NCBI GenBank assembly: GCA_021648755.1
Contig: JAKISG010000026.1
Coordinates: 1-32,825, forward strand
DNA from: Flavobacteriaceae bacterium
GTDB lineage: Bacteria > Bacteroidota > Bacteroidia > Flavobacteriales > Flavobacteriaceae
Reading direction: 5' to 3'
DNA length: 32,825 nucleotides
The notes beneath the pieces are model-generated. The model ran no database searches. It was given only the letters and a program-made list of their open reading frames with translations, and was not told the origin of the DNA. A program made the translations under genes and the position numbers. Shown here in pieces: positions 1-8,702 of the stretch. Position 1 is the first letter of the stretch; every line of letters starts with the position of its first letter.

Positions 1-133
1 CTCTACGTATTTTTTGAAAATCACAAACAATATCTGTTTTAATGTCACTTAACTTAACAATCTCTGATATTATAAAATTACGCTCTATCACAGGTAAGTC
101 AAGCAAGTATGTTTTAATTTTTGATAATTCCAT
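1..133 (-). CDS. Partial unknown protein, N-terminal 44 residues only
   Basis: An open frame starts at the ATG at 133-131 and runs off the left edge of the window without a stop. The translation begins MELSKIKTYLLDLPVIERN and continues with mixed hydrophobic and charged residues. There is no signal peptide or membrane segment in the visible part. It lies 46 bases downstream of the 481-aa gene in the same direction, so it may be co-transcribed with it. I do not recognise the family from so short a piece. It could also be a chance frame, although 44 codons without a stop in such AT-rich DNA, with a Met at a sensible distance from the previous gene, favour a real gene. Confidence 0.45.
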   Translation of the reverse strand, partial: MELSKIKTYLLDLPVIERNFIISEIVKLSDIKTDIVCDFQKIRR

Positions 134-179
134 AAACAAATATACAAAATTAATACCTATTTTAAACTAGAGCCCAACC

Positions 180-1625
180 TTATTTTACCCTATTTTTAGA
201 ATAAGAAAACAAACGCTTTTCTTTAATTTGCTCAGCAATACCTTTTGGCAACATAACTTCCCAACCTTTATCACCACTAGCAATCATTTTTAAGACCTCT
301 CGAGAAAAAATATTTAAGATATCAGGATTAAAATTAGCGATATCTACAATTTTGCCATTATATTTAAAGAATTTATACAACTCTTTCATTCTAGGATGTA
401 CTTTTAAGTTTTCACTGGTAATTACTTCTCCTGTCTCATTATCTATTGTTGGATATAAATATACCTTTAAATCTTTAAAAAATAATTTTCCAAAAGCTTC
501 TAAAATCCCACCACTTAAATCTCGATAATATTTTTCATCAAAAATTTGTACTAAATTATGAACTCCCATCGCCATTCCCATTCGTTTTTTAGTAAATTCT
601 GAAAAATATTCGACCAATTTGTAATATTCAATAAAAGTAGAGATCATTACATTATGACCTAATGAACATAATAGTTCGGCCCGGTCTAAAAAATCTCGTT
701 CATTTAATTTGCCATCAGCCAAAAGGTTAGCCAAAGTGATTTCAAAAATTATTTTTGTTTTTTCTGGCTTTACTTTTTTATCCTTTAAAAATAATTCAAT
801 ACTTTTTTCATACATATCCATATTTACTTTAGTAACAGGTCTAAAACTACCTCTTAAAGTAAAAATATTTGTTTTATATAATTGCTGTGCAGGCAATACA
901 TTATTACCATCTTGACCAAACATAATTGCGTTTGTAAACCCATTACTTACTAAATGCAGACTCATAATTCTGTTATCAACATACATAAATCGTGGTCCAG
1001 AAAAATTAATCATATCAACTTCAATTTGATCTAAATCAATATTATCGTAAAGAGAAGAAAGCAAATCTTTTGGGCTATCGTTTAAATAAAAAGCACCGTA
1101 AAGTAAATTTACACCTAACTTACCCAATGTTTCTTGTTGTAATCTTGCATCTGTTTCTTTAAACCGAACATGTAAAATAATTTCATTAAATGCCTCTAAA
1201 GGACCTAATTGAAACTTTACACCAACCCAACCGTGACCTTTAAATTTTTTAGCAAAATCTATAGTTGCAACAGTGTTTGCATAAGTAAAAAATAATTTTT
1301 CTGGATGTCTTTCTCGTGTAAGCCGATCTTCTATTAAATTTACTTCATACGTTAGCATTTTTTTAAGTCGATCTTCAGTAACATAACGATTATCTCTTTC
1401 AATACCATAAATAGCATCTGAAAAATCTTTATCATAGGCACTCATTGCTTTTGCAATAGTTCCTGAAGCACCGCCAGATCTAAAAAAATTACGAACCGTT
1501 TCTTGACCTGCACCTATTTCGGCAAAAGTTCCATAAATATTTGCATTTAAATTGATTCTTAGTGCTTTACGTTTTATGGAAGGAATGTTTTTTAACTCAG
1601 CATCTCCTTTTATATTAACGGCCAT
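180..1625 (-). CDS. Conserved cytoplasmic protein of unknown function, 481 aa
   Basis: A 481-residue soluble protein with no signal peptide, lipobox or membrane segment, so probably cytoplasmic. I recognise the N-terminal stretch with NIYGTFAEIGAGQETVRNFF and the following GGASGTIAKAMSAYD as typical of a protein conserved across Flavobacteriia and other Bacteroidota. Database names for it have been inconsistent and I do not trust them. Conserved-looking blocks are AEIGAGQ near residue 36, GGASGTIAKAMSAYD near 51, and FGQDGNNVLPAQQLYK in the middle. No Walker, Rossmann or metal-binding motif is obvious. The start at 1625 is preceded by a TAnnTTTG box at 1647-1654. The gene stands alone, divergent from the MBL-fold hydrolase at 1823. 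The coding call is secure; the function is unknown. Confidence 0.9.
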   Translation of the reverse strand: MAVNIKGDAELKNIPSIKRKALRINLNANIYGTFAEIGAGQETVRNFFRSGGASGTIAKAMSAYDKDFSDAIYGIERDNRYVTEDRLKKMLTYEVNLIEDRLTRERHPEKLFFTYANTVATIDFAKKFKGHGWVGVKFQLGPLEAFNEIILHVRFKETDARLQQETLGKLGVNLLYGAFYLNDSPKDLLSSLYDNIDLDQIEVDMINFSGPRFMYVDNRIMSLHLVSNGFTNAIMFGQDGNNVLPAQQLYKTNIFTLRGSFRPVTKVNMDMYEKSIELFLKDKKVKPEKTKIIFEITLANLLADGKLNERDFLDRAELLCSLGHNVMISTFIEYYKLVEYFSEFTKKRMGMAMGVHNLVQIFDEKYYRDLSGGILEAFGKLFFKDLKVYLYPTIDNETGEVITSENLKVHPRMKELYKFFKYNGKIVDIANFNPDILNIFSREVLKMIASGDKGWEVMLPKGIAEQIKEKRLFSYSKNRVK

Positions 1626-1646
1626 TTTTTTAATTTTAATTTAATA

Positions 1647-1654
1647 CAAATGTA
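1647..1654 (-). promoter_or_regulatory. Candidate -7 promoter box for the 481-aa gene
   Basis: On the minus strand this reads TACATTTG, a perfect match to the Bacteroidota -7 consensus TAnnTTTG, 21 bases before the start codon. No convincing TTG/TTTG -33 box sits at the expected spacing, so this is a weak call. Confidence 0.3.
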
Positions 1655-1759
1655 AAATTATTTGTTTTAAATATTAATTAAATTAGTATTATTTTTGTAA
1701 AAAGCGTTATGCCATCTTGAACCTGTAAGGATTTTCGTTATAAAAAGGCTAAATGACTA

Positions 1760-1789
1760 TTGATGTTGGTCTAACGAATAGTAAATTTG
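1760..1789 (+). promoter_or_regulatory. Candidate Bacteroidota promoter for the MBL-fold gene
   Basis: A TTG at 1760-1762 is followed, 19 bases later, by TAAATTTG at 1782-1789. This matches the Bacteroidota pattern (-33 TTG, -7 TAnnTTTG) in sequence and spacing. Transcription would begin a few bases downstream, leaving a short A-rich leader before the ATG at 1823. Confidence 0.45.
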
Positions 1790-1822
1790 TAAACAGAACC
1801 ATTAAAAAAAATAAATAGAAAC

Positions 1823-2587
1823 ATGAAATTAACTTTTTTAGGAACTGGAACATCTAAAGGAATTCCTGTAATAGGAAGTAAAAATGAAGTCTGTTTATCC
1901 ATAGATAAACGTGATAAGCGTTTGCGGTCTTCGGTATTAATTTCTTGGAATTCATTTAACTATGTAATTGATTGCGGTCCAGACTTTAGAATACAAATGT
2001 TACGTGCAAATATATCTAAAATTGACGGTGTCTTATATACACATGAACATGCAGATCATACTGCTGGTTTAGATGATATTAGACCATTTACACAGAAATA
2101 TGGAGACCTACCATTATATGCTAAAAAACGGGTGTTAAAGAATTTAAAAAAGCGATTTGATTATATTTTTACAACCAAAGGTAAATACCCTTCTGCACCA
2201 AGCGCTTTACTTAATATTGTTAAAAATAAACCGTTTAAATTAGGTGATTTACAGGTTATACCTATAAAAGTATTGCATGGTAAATTATCCATTTTTGGCT
2301 ATAGATTTGATGAAATTGTTTATTTAACAGATGTAAGTTCAATTACTAACTCAGAAAAAGAAAAACTAAAAAGTGTAACAATTTTAGTAATTAATGCATT
2401 TCGAATTACCAAGCACCCAACTCATTTTAATTTAGAACAGGCCTTACAATTTATTAAAGAAGTTAGTCCTGAAAAAGCATACATAACACATATAAGTCAT
2501 CAGTTAGGTTTTCATGCAACCGTTGAAAAAATATTACCTAAAAATGTATTTTTGGCATACGACGGTTTAGAAGTAAGTACCAAATAA
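1823..2587 (+). CDS. Metallo-beta-lactamase-fold hydrolase, PhnP-like
   Basis: This 254-aa protein starts MKLTFLGTGTSKGIPVIG, the usual opening of the PhnP/RNase Z-type branch of the MBL fold. The metal-binding signature HxHxDH is present as H74-E-H76-A-D78-H79. Further expected ligands are visible: the conserved HG at LHGKL, the D of YLTDVSS, and a C-terminal ITHISHQLGFH. The family hydrolyses phosphodiesters or related esters using two metal ions; the substrate here cannot be read from sequence. It has no signal peptide, so it is cytoplasmic. It is monocistronic, divergent from the 481-aa gene and convergent with the GldN-like gene, whose end is only 43 bases away. Confidence 0.93.
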   Translation: MKLTFLGTGTSKGIPVIGSKNEVCLSIDKRDKRLRSSVLISWNSFNYVIDCGPDFRIQMLRANISKIDGVLYTHEHADHTAGLDDIRPFTQKYGDLPLYAKKRVLKNLKKRFDYIFTTKGKYPSAPSALLNIVKNKPFKLGDLQVIPIKVLHGKLSIFGYRFDEIVYLTDVSSITNSEKEKLKSVTILVINAFRITKHPTHFNLEQALQFIKEVSPEKAYITHISHQLGFHATVEKILPKNVFLAYDGLEVSTK

Positions 2588-2630
2588 AAAAAATCAAAAT
2601 ATTTTTTTTCATTTTTTACTTAACCTAAAA

Positions 2631-3512
2631 TTAATAATTTTGCATATCAAGTTCAAACTCTCTAATTCTATTTTTAATTTTTGTAGATTCAAAAACCCGC
2701 ATTAAGGAATTTTTTTTTATATGAAATGCGTGACTATTTTCTTCTTGATATATTATTGTATTAAAACGCCTTGCATTAAGTAATAAATCATAAGATAATG
2801 GATATGACCCATTTTTAGAATTAAAAACAATCATTTTATGTGTTGTATTTCTAGCACCTGGATACCAAACCCAGAAAAGTGACACTAATTCGGTTAGATT
2901 ATATTCGTAATTATTACCTTGACTTAGCGTATATACATTTAGTGCGACTGGTGCAATTCCTAATAATCGGTATTTAACTTCGCCTTGTCTTTTATCAAAA
3001 TAATACAAACCTTTGATTTTAAACCCTTCAATATCACCTGCATTTATAGTTGTAATATTTATATCTTTAGGTCTTAATGGTAAGCCAAAGTTTAAGCGCT
3101 CTATACCTTGGTCAGTAGTGTCAATTTTAGTCAAGGTTTGTTCTATTTTTTTAGAACTTATCTTATGTTCAAAATAAGAATCTTCATAAACTTCGGTTAT
3201 TGTATTATTTTTTATCCCATTTAGCAAGGTATCAAATAAAGACCTTCTTTTAGAGCCAATGGAAAAAATATCTGCTGGATAATAATAAGGCAAGTTTATT
3301 TTTTCATCAAGGTCTATATATTCCCAAACCATTTTAGACCATAATATATCCCTATCATCAATATAACCATAGGGTATAGGTATATTAGAGTTTGCAACTA
3401 CTTGATCTGCTGTTTTTTGACCAATATTATTAAGTAAATTTAAACTAGATTGTGCTTTTGTAAATTTTGAAAATATTACAATGATTACAAAAAGAACTTT
3501 TCTTAAATACAT
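2631..3512 (-). CDS. GldN/PorN-like type IX secretion and gliding motility protein
   Basis: This 293-residue protein has a cleavable signal peptide at about residues 1-20 (hydrophobic VLFVIIVIF, then KAQS). The segment YIDDRDILWSKMVWEYIDL followed by NLPYYYP is characteristic of GldN/PorN, a periplasmic component of the T9SS that associates with the GldK/PorK ring and supports secretion and gliding. Its length fits the family, which is about 300 aa. In flavobacteria gldN normally follows gldK, gldL and gldM; here none of these is adjacent. It is flanked instead by an MBL hydrolase and a DUF5686 protein. It may therefore be a second, paralogous copy (compare GldO of Flavobacterium johnsoniae) rather than the main gldN, so I leave the symbol blank. 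Confidence 0.85.
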   Translation of the reverse strand: MYLRKVLFVIIVIFSKFTKAQSSLNLLNNIGQKTADQVVANSNIPIPYGYIDDRDILWSKMVWEYIDLDEKINLPYYYPADIFSIGSKRRSLFDTLLNGIKNNTITEVYEDSYFEHKISSKKIEQTLTKIDTTDQGIERLNFGLPLRPKDINITTINAGDIEGFKIKGLYYFDKRQGEVKYRLLGIAPVALNVYTLSQGNNYEYNLTELVSLFWVWYPGARNTTHKMIVFNSKNGSYPLSYDLLLNARRFNTIIYQEENSHAFHIKKNSLMRVFESTKIKNRIREFELDMQNY

Positions 3513-3729
3513 ATACTAAAGTTTAAGGTTTAATAAAAAGTAATTTTTTGCAGTATATCTTTTTTGTTTTAGAATGGACTTATTTGTAAAACGAAAATAA
3601 TATATTTTATTGTTAATTAAAGATTCAGTTTAAAAGTACTTATGGTGAATTTTTTTTTAAGATTGAAAATAACAAGATTTGATTTAGTAGAAATTTATTG
3701 CCAACATAATAAGTAAGTAAAGGTTTCGC

Positions 3730-5958
3730 CTAAAACAAATCAATAACATAAGTAATTTTTACAGCAATATTATCTTCAAATTTAGGAAAACGGTATGCTC
3801 CATAACGATAAAAACTACTAACTCCTAAACCATAAAATAATTGGTTTATCACAAGTCCAGATTCTATAAAACCTTTACTCATACTTTTAAAACTAACCTC
3901 TTGATGAACCTCTCTATTTTTAATATCACCAATTGCGTAACGTGTTATAATACTTAATTTTGGTTTAAATTTTTTACCTACCCTAAACTTTTCAAAATTT
4001 TGCCTTGCCTGTATAGATATATATTTGTCCGATATAAATTCATTAAACAACATAGTTTCAAAAGCATTTGTTCCCGAAAAATTAATTCTTGCTCGCCAAG
4101 GGTTAATCAATGAATGATTTGGAGTTACATTATATAAATGAGATAATGGCGCCTCGCCATGCACATAACCCGCTTTTAGTAAAAATGCTGTCGAACCACT
4201 TTTTATAGTTTTTATTTGATATTCTATATTCAAATCTATCTTTGTAAAATCAAAATCACCAGCCAATATATTATCAAAATTTTTAGTAAATTCTGCAGTT
4301 ACTTTTGGATATGCTTTTTTAACTGTAAATTTACCTTTTGGTGATCTTAGGTATTTGTTAAAAGGTGTCCATTGTAAAGCAAGTGTTAATTTACTTAAAT
4401 TATAACGATGTAATAATTTTGTTTGGCTAATAAATGTATAATCAAATTCATTTAGATAACTGCCTGCGTCAAATTGCAATTTGCTTAATAATCTAGGAGA
4501 GATATCATGCTGTATATGTACTTCGCTAACCTTATAAGAATAAAACCGACTAATATTTAAATTTCTAGGGTTTATTATTGCAAAATTTGGCTCTTCAAAT
4601 AATAATTTTGATCTTGCTGTTTCAAAAATATCATTTGTAAAACTACCTCCAAACCAAGTATTTGTTTTTTTTAGTAGTTGTATATCTGCACCATAACGAT
4701 ATTTTAACTTTTTATCTTTATTGCCATTTGCAATATATCCATTTAAACGAAATTTCTTTGATAAGTTATCATTTGTAGAACCTCCAAAGCCTAGTCTAAA
4801 CCCTTCATGGTTATTAAAATTAATAATTTGACTTAAATTAATATCTAATAATTTAGTAGCATATTTTGCATCTAAAAACTTGCGTAAAATATTTAATTTT
4901 CTTTCTATATGTTTTTCTTGAACGATACTATCTAAAAAAATATAGGTATTTAAGTCTTTTTTATTTTTTGATGCAACATTAAATTTTGCCCAGTTTTTAG
5001 AATTTCTTTTTATAGCACCTTCTGGAATCTCTATAGCATAATCATTTTTTTTGATATGTACTGGTTTATTAATTTTTACATTAAAATTATTCACATTGAT
5101 TAATATATAAGAAACGTCTTCTGGATTAATATTCTTAGTTGACACATAATTTGTTTTATACCCTATTAATCGCCTAAATGCCTTTACGCTTTTTTTAGAA
5201 GCCCCTTTTCGTAAAAAAATAGTAGTTTTTTTAGGAAACCAGATATTCCCATTTTCTAAATACTCATAATTTTGTACAACAAAAATATTAACTTTACCAA
5301 TAATTTTAGCTTTGCTTCTTACAAGTGCAAAAGTATTTTTATCAATATGTAATTCGCCCTGTAAACCAATTGATTTTTTTCTATTTATAGATTTATATTT
5401 TATTATATATTTTGTATCATCATCATTGTAGTTATCAAAACTAAATTGATAATCTTTAAACGGTTTTCTTGCTAACGGACTAACATAATTTGTTCCTAAA
5501 AGTGAAAAAGTATTTTTATAAAATGAAATATTAGTAATTCCTAATGCTAAAAACTCATAAATAGGTTCTTGAAACCCAGCCATTTTTGCAGCTAAAATAT
5601 TTTCTTTTTCTCGCCCATCTATAAAACTATGTTCTGCTATTTTTTCAGATATATAATAGTGCTGCTTATCCATTTCTTTTTTAAAAAAATAATTAGTTGA
5701 ATCTAAACTTTTAAAGATTTTTTTACTTTTTTTTATTTCAAAAATGGAATCTATTTTACGTTCTATCAATGTTTTATCAATACTAAAAACCAATTTGTTA
5801 TAAGAATTGTATTGGTAGGATTTTAATGCAGTTTTACTGTAGTTTTTAGTTTTATTTTTTAACACTAATTGAATTACTTGATCAGCAGAAAGTGTTGCTT
5901 TTTGTGCAAAAACAACAGTACAAAATAAAATAAACAATAAAATTAAACTTTTGGGCAT
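3730..5958 (-). CDS. DUF5686 family outer-membrane protein
   Basis: This 742-aa protein has a signal peptide (MPKSLILLFILFCTVVFAQ) and ends in phenylalanine after an alternating pattern, ITYVIDLF, as outer-membrane beta-barrels do. The N-terminal part with SYQYNSYNKLVFSIDKT, the central GFRLGFGGSTND, and the many aromatic-rich beta segments in the second half match DUF5686 proteins of Bacteroidota. Many of these carry a carboxypeptidase-like regulatory (CarboxypepD_reg) domain right after the signal peptide. Here that domain is absent: the mature protein goes straight into the DUF5686 part, and the protein is correspondingly shorter than the roughly 830 aa I would expect. The function of the family is not established. 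It is a single gene, separated by 217 bases from the GldN-like gene downstream. Confidence 0.85.
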   Translation of the reverse strand: MPKSLILLFILFCTVVFAQKATLSADQVIQLVLKNKTKNYSKTALKSYQYNSYNKLVFSIDKTLIERKIDSIFEIKKSKKIFKSLDSTNYFFKKEMDKQHYYISEKIAEHSFIDGREKENILAAKMAGFQEPIYEFLALGITNISFYKNTFSLLGTNYVSPLARKPFKDYQFSFDNYNDDDTKYIIKYKSINRKKSIGLQGELHIDKNTFALVRSKAKIIGKVNIFVVQNYEYLENGNIWFPKKTTIFLRKGASKKSVKAFRRLIGYKTNYVSTKNINPEDVSYILINVNNFNVKINKPVHIKKNDYAIEIPEGAIKRNSKNWAKFNVASKNKKDLNTYIFLDSIVQEKHIERKLNILRKFLDAKYATKLLDINLSQIINFNNHEGFRLGFGGSTNDNLSKKFRLNGYIANGNKDKKLKYRYGADIQLLKKTNTWFGGSFTNDIFETARSKLLFEEPNFAIINPRNLNISRFYSYKVSEVHIQHDISPRLLSKLQFDAGSYLNEFDYTFISQTKLLHRYNLSKLTLALQWTPFNKYLRSPKGKFTVKKAYPKVTAEFTKNFDNILAGDFDFTKIDLNIEYQIKTIKSGSTAFLLKAGYVHGEAPLSHLYNVTPNHSLINPWRARINFSGTNAFETMLFNEFISDKYISIQARQNFEKFRVGKKFKPKLSIITRYAIGDIKNREVHQEVSFKSMSKGFIESGLVINQLFYGLGVSSFYRYGAYRFPKFEDNIAVKITYVIDLF

Positions 5959-6169
5959 AAGTTGTTTTGGTCGTTAATACAAAATAACTATTTCTTATAC
6001 TAATAACTAAAATTTTGTTTATTTATTTTTTGTTAAAAAAAATAATACAATTTTCTAAAGTTAATTAGAAATTAACTTATCAAAATTAAGTATAATTTTA
6101 TTAACATTATTGCGTTTTTTCATGTCAAAATGCTTATTATTGTAATCAGTTTAATATAAAAATATAATA

Positions 6170-6652
6170 ATGAAAACATTAATTTTATTTATAGTACTAA
6201 TATTCACATTTTCAATACTAACAAACGCTCAAGAAGTTGCAGATAACACCATCGGTTTACGGTTAGGTGATGCTGATGGTTTAGGAGCAGAAATTTCATA
6301 TCAAAAAGGATTGACTGGCAATAATCGTTTAGAATTTGGTCTTTCTTGGAGAAATAATAGTTTCTATAATGCATATAAATTAGTTGGTACTTATCAATGG
6401 GTTTTTGAACTAGACCAAAATTTTAATTGGTATGTAGGTGCTGGGGGAGGTTTAGGGAGTTGGAATGTAAGAAATAATTTTATTGGCGATAGCGGTGTTT
6501 TTTTATTGGTTGCAGGCGATATAGGTATTGAATATAAATTTGATTTTCCATTATTACTTTCTTTAGATTTTAGACCAGAAATAGGCTTTGCTAACTTTAA
6601 TAGTGGCTTAGGCTTAGATATTGCTCTTGGCGCACGATACACCTTTGATTAA
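6170..6652 (+). CDS. Small secreted outer-membrane beta-barrel protein
   Basis: This 160-aa protein has a clear signal peptide (MKTLILFIVLIFTFSILTNA, cleavage before QE). The mature part consists of alternating beta segments with glycine-rich turns (GLRLGDADGLGAEISYQKG, YVGAGGGLGSW) and ends in LDIALGARYTFD, the type of C-terminal strand found in small outer-membrane barrels. The composition and size suggest about eight strands, as in OmpW/OmpX-like proteins. No specific role can be assigned. It is transcribed toward era, with 50 bases between them, and may be co-transcribed. It is divergent from the DUF5686 gene. Confidence 0.8.
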   Translation: MKTLILFIVLIFTFSILTNAQEVADNTIGLRLGDADGLGAEISYQKGLTGNNRLEFGLSWRNNSFYNAYKLVGTYQWVFELDQNFNWYVGAGGGLGSWNVRNNFIGDSGVFLLVAGDIGIEYKFDFPLLLSLDFRPEIGFANFNSGLGLDIALGARYTFD

Positions 6653-6702
6653 TTTATGAAATTTAATTTCTCTTTGGGTCTTTGTAAAATAACTAAACTT
6701 AG

Positions 6703-7581
6703 ATGACTCACAAAGCAGGTTTCGTAAACATAATTGGCAACCCAAACGTAGGTAAATCTACTTTAATGAATGCTTTTGTTGGTGAACGATTATCGATAAT
6801 AACATCAAAAGCACAAACTACAAGGCATCGTATTTTAGGTATTGTTAATGGTGATGATTTTCAGATATTATTTTCTGATACGCCAGGTATTATAAAACCG
6901 GCATACCAGTTACAAGAATCTATGATGGATTTTGTAAAATCAGCCTTTGAAGATGCAGATATTTTAATTTATATGGTAGAGATTGGTGAAAAGGATTTAA
7001 AAGACGAAATTTTTTTTAATAAAATAACCAATTTTAAAATTCCTGTTTTATTATTGATTAATAAAATTGACAAGTCCACACAAGAAGATGTTGAACAGTC
7101 AGTTATCCATTGGAAATCTAAAGTCCCTAAGGCCTTAATTTTGCCAATTTCGGCATTAACTAATTTTAATGTACAAACTGTTTTTGATAAAATAATAGAA
7201 CTATTACCAGAATCTCCTGCATTTTACCCAAAAGATCAATTAACCGATAAGCCTGAACGATTTTTTGTAAATGAAAGTATTCGTGAAAAAATATTAATGC
7301 ACTATAAAAAGGAAATTCCATATGCTGTAGAAATTAATACCGAAGAATTTTTTGAAGACGAAAAAATTATAAAAATTAGAGCAGTAATTATGGTGGAACG
7401 TGATTCACAAAAAGGAATTATTATTGGTCATAAAGGAAAATCATTAAAAAGAGTTGGTACAGAAGCAAGAAAAGACTTAGAAAAATTTTTTGACAAAAAA
7501 ATATTTTTAGAATTATACGTAAAAGTAAATAAAAATTGGCGAAGTAATTCTAAACAACTAAAACGATTTGGATATAAATAG
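6703..7581 (+). CDS. era: GTPase Era, 30S ribosome assembly
   Basis: This 292-aa protein has the complete Era architecture. The GTPase domain carries G1 GNPNVGKST at residues 12-20, G3 DTPG at 59-62 and G4 NKID at 120-123. A C-terminal KH domain contains the GxxG loop (IIGHKGKSLKRVG). Era binds the 3' end of 16S rRNA and acts late in small-subunit maturation. The length is normal, and the start at 6703 gives the typical flavobacterial opening MTHKAGFVNIIG. The following gene starts 20 bases after the stop, so the two could share a transcript, although there is no obvious functional link. Confidence 0.97.
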   Translation: MTHKAGFVNIIGNPNVGKSTLMNAFVGERLSIITSKAQTTRHRILGIVNGDDFQILFSDTPGIIKPAYQLQESMMDFVKSAFEDADILIYMVEIGEKDLKDEIFFNKITNFKIPVLLLINKIDKSTQEDVEQSVIHWKSKVPKALILPISALTNFNVQTVFDKIIELLPESPAFYPKDQLTDKPERFFVNESIREKILMHYKKEIPYAVEINTEEFFEDEKIIKIRAVIMVERDSQKGIIIGHKGKSLKRVGTEARKDLEKFFDKKIFLELYVKVNKNWRSNSKQLKRFGYK

Positions 7582-7601
7582 TCTTTGAACTATAGAAACT
7601 A

Positions 7602-8642
7602 ATGACTTTACTAATTAAAACAAAGCAGATGCCTAAAGACCAAAGACCATTAAATAAACAAATCATTCTAAAAAGAAGACCAATTGGTTTGCCAAAACAA
7701 GATACTTGGGGTTTAATTCAATCAAAAATACCACAACTCAAAGAGGGTGAATTTTTAATACAATGCGAATATATTTCTTTAGACCCTGCAATGCGAGGCT
7801 GGTTAAATGATGTGAAATCTTATATTTCTCCTGTCCAAATTGACGCTGTTATGCGCGCTGGTGGGGTTGGAAAAATAATTGCATCTAAAAATAAAATTTT
7901 TAATATTGGCGATTGTGTTTCAGGGCAAATAGGAGTACAACAATATCTAGTAACCAATGGTATAGGATTTCATAAAGTAAACTCAAACCTACCTTTGGCA
8001 ATCTATACAGGCACTTTAGGTATGACAGGTATGACAGCATATTTTGGCATTTTAGAAGTAGGTAAATTAAAAGAAGGTGATGCTGTTTTAGTGTCTGGTG
8101 CAGCAGGAGCTGTAGGGTCTGTTGTTGGGCAAATTGCTAAAATAAAAAACTGTAAAGTTGTAGGTATTGCTGGCGGAAAAGAAAAATGTGAATACCTTAT
8201 TAATGAATTAGGGTTTGATGCAGCAATAGATTATAAAAATGATGACGTAAAAGCAAAAATTGCAATCTATTTTCCAACAGGAATTGATGTATATTTTGAC
8301 AATATTGGTGGTGATTTATTAGATGCAGCATTGGGTAGATTGGCATTACATGCTAGAATTGTTATTTGTGGCGCAATTTCACAATACAATAATACAAAAA
8401 GTGTTACAGGGCCTTCAAATTATTTGTCTTTATTAGTAAGCAGAGCATCAATGAAAGGTATGGTTGTATTTGATTATACAAAAGATTATCAAAAAGCAGC
8501 CATACAATTAGGTGTTTGGATCGCCGAAGGAAAACTAAAATCTAAAGAAACTATTTACGAAGGTATTGAGAATTTTCACGAAACCTTCTTGAGATTGTTT
8601 TCTGGTGAAAAACTAGGAAAATTGGTTTTGAAGGTTAGGTGA
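7602..8642 (+). CDS. NADP-dependent oxidoreductase, CurA / leukotriene B4 12-hydroxydehydrogenase-like
   Basis: A zinc-independent medium-chain dehydrogenase/reductase. The substrate domain shows the family signature EYISLDPAMRGWL. The Rossmann segment is VLVSGAAGAVGSVVGQIAK, followed by VVGIAGGKEKCEYL and the VYFDNIGGDLLD motif. These features match CurA-type reductases that reduce alkenal/enone double bonds with NADPH. As drawn the protein is 346 aa. The first nine residues before the internal Met at 7629 (MPKDQRP) look unlike family N-termini, so 7629 is a plausible alternative start. It is cytoplasmic. It follows era by 20 bases and faces the AI-2E family gene convergently. Confidence 0.93.
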   Translation: MTLLIKTKQMPKDQRPLNKQIILKRRPIGLPKQDTWGLIQSKIPQLKEGEFLIQCEYISLDPAMRGWLNDVKSYISPVQIDAVMRAGGVGKIIASKNKIFNIGDCVSGQIGVQQYLVTNGIGFHKVNSNLPLAIYTGTLGMTGMTAYFGILEVGKLKEGDAVLVSGAAGAVGSVVGQIAKIKNCKVVGIAGGKEKCEYLINELGFDAAIDYKNDDVKAKIAIYFPTGIDVYFDNIGGDLLDAALGRLALHARIVICGAISQYNNTKSVTGPSNYLSLLVSRASMKGMVVFDYTKDYQKAAIQLGVWIAEGKLKSKETIYEGIENFHETFLRLFSGEKLGKLVLKVR

Positions 8643-8702
8643 ATAAAATTATTTAAAAGTGCACAAAAATAGCATAAAAAAATTCTAGGAACTTTTGGTG
8701 AA

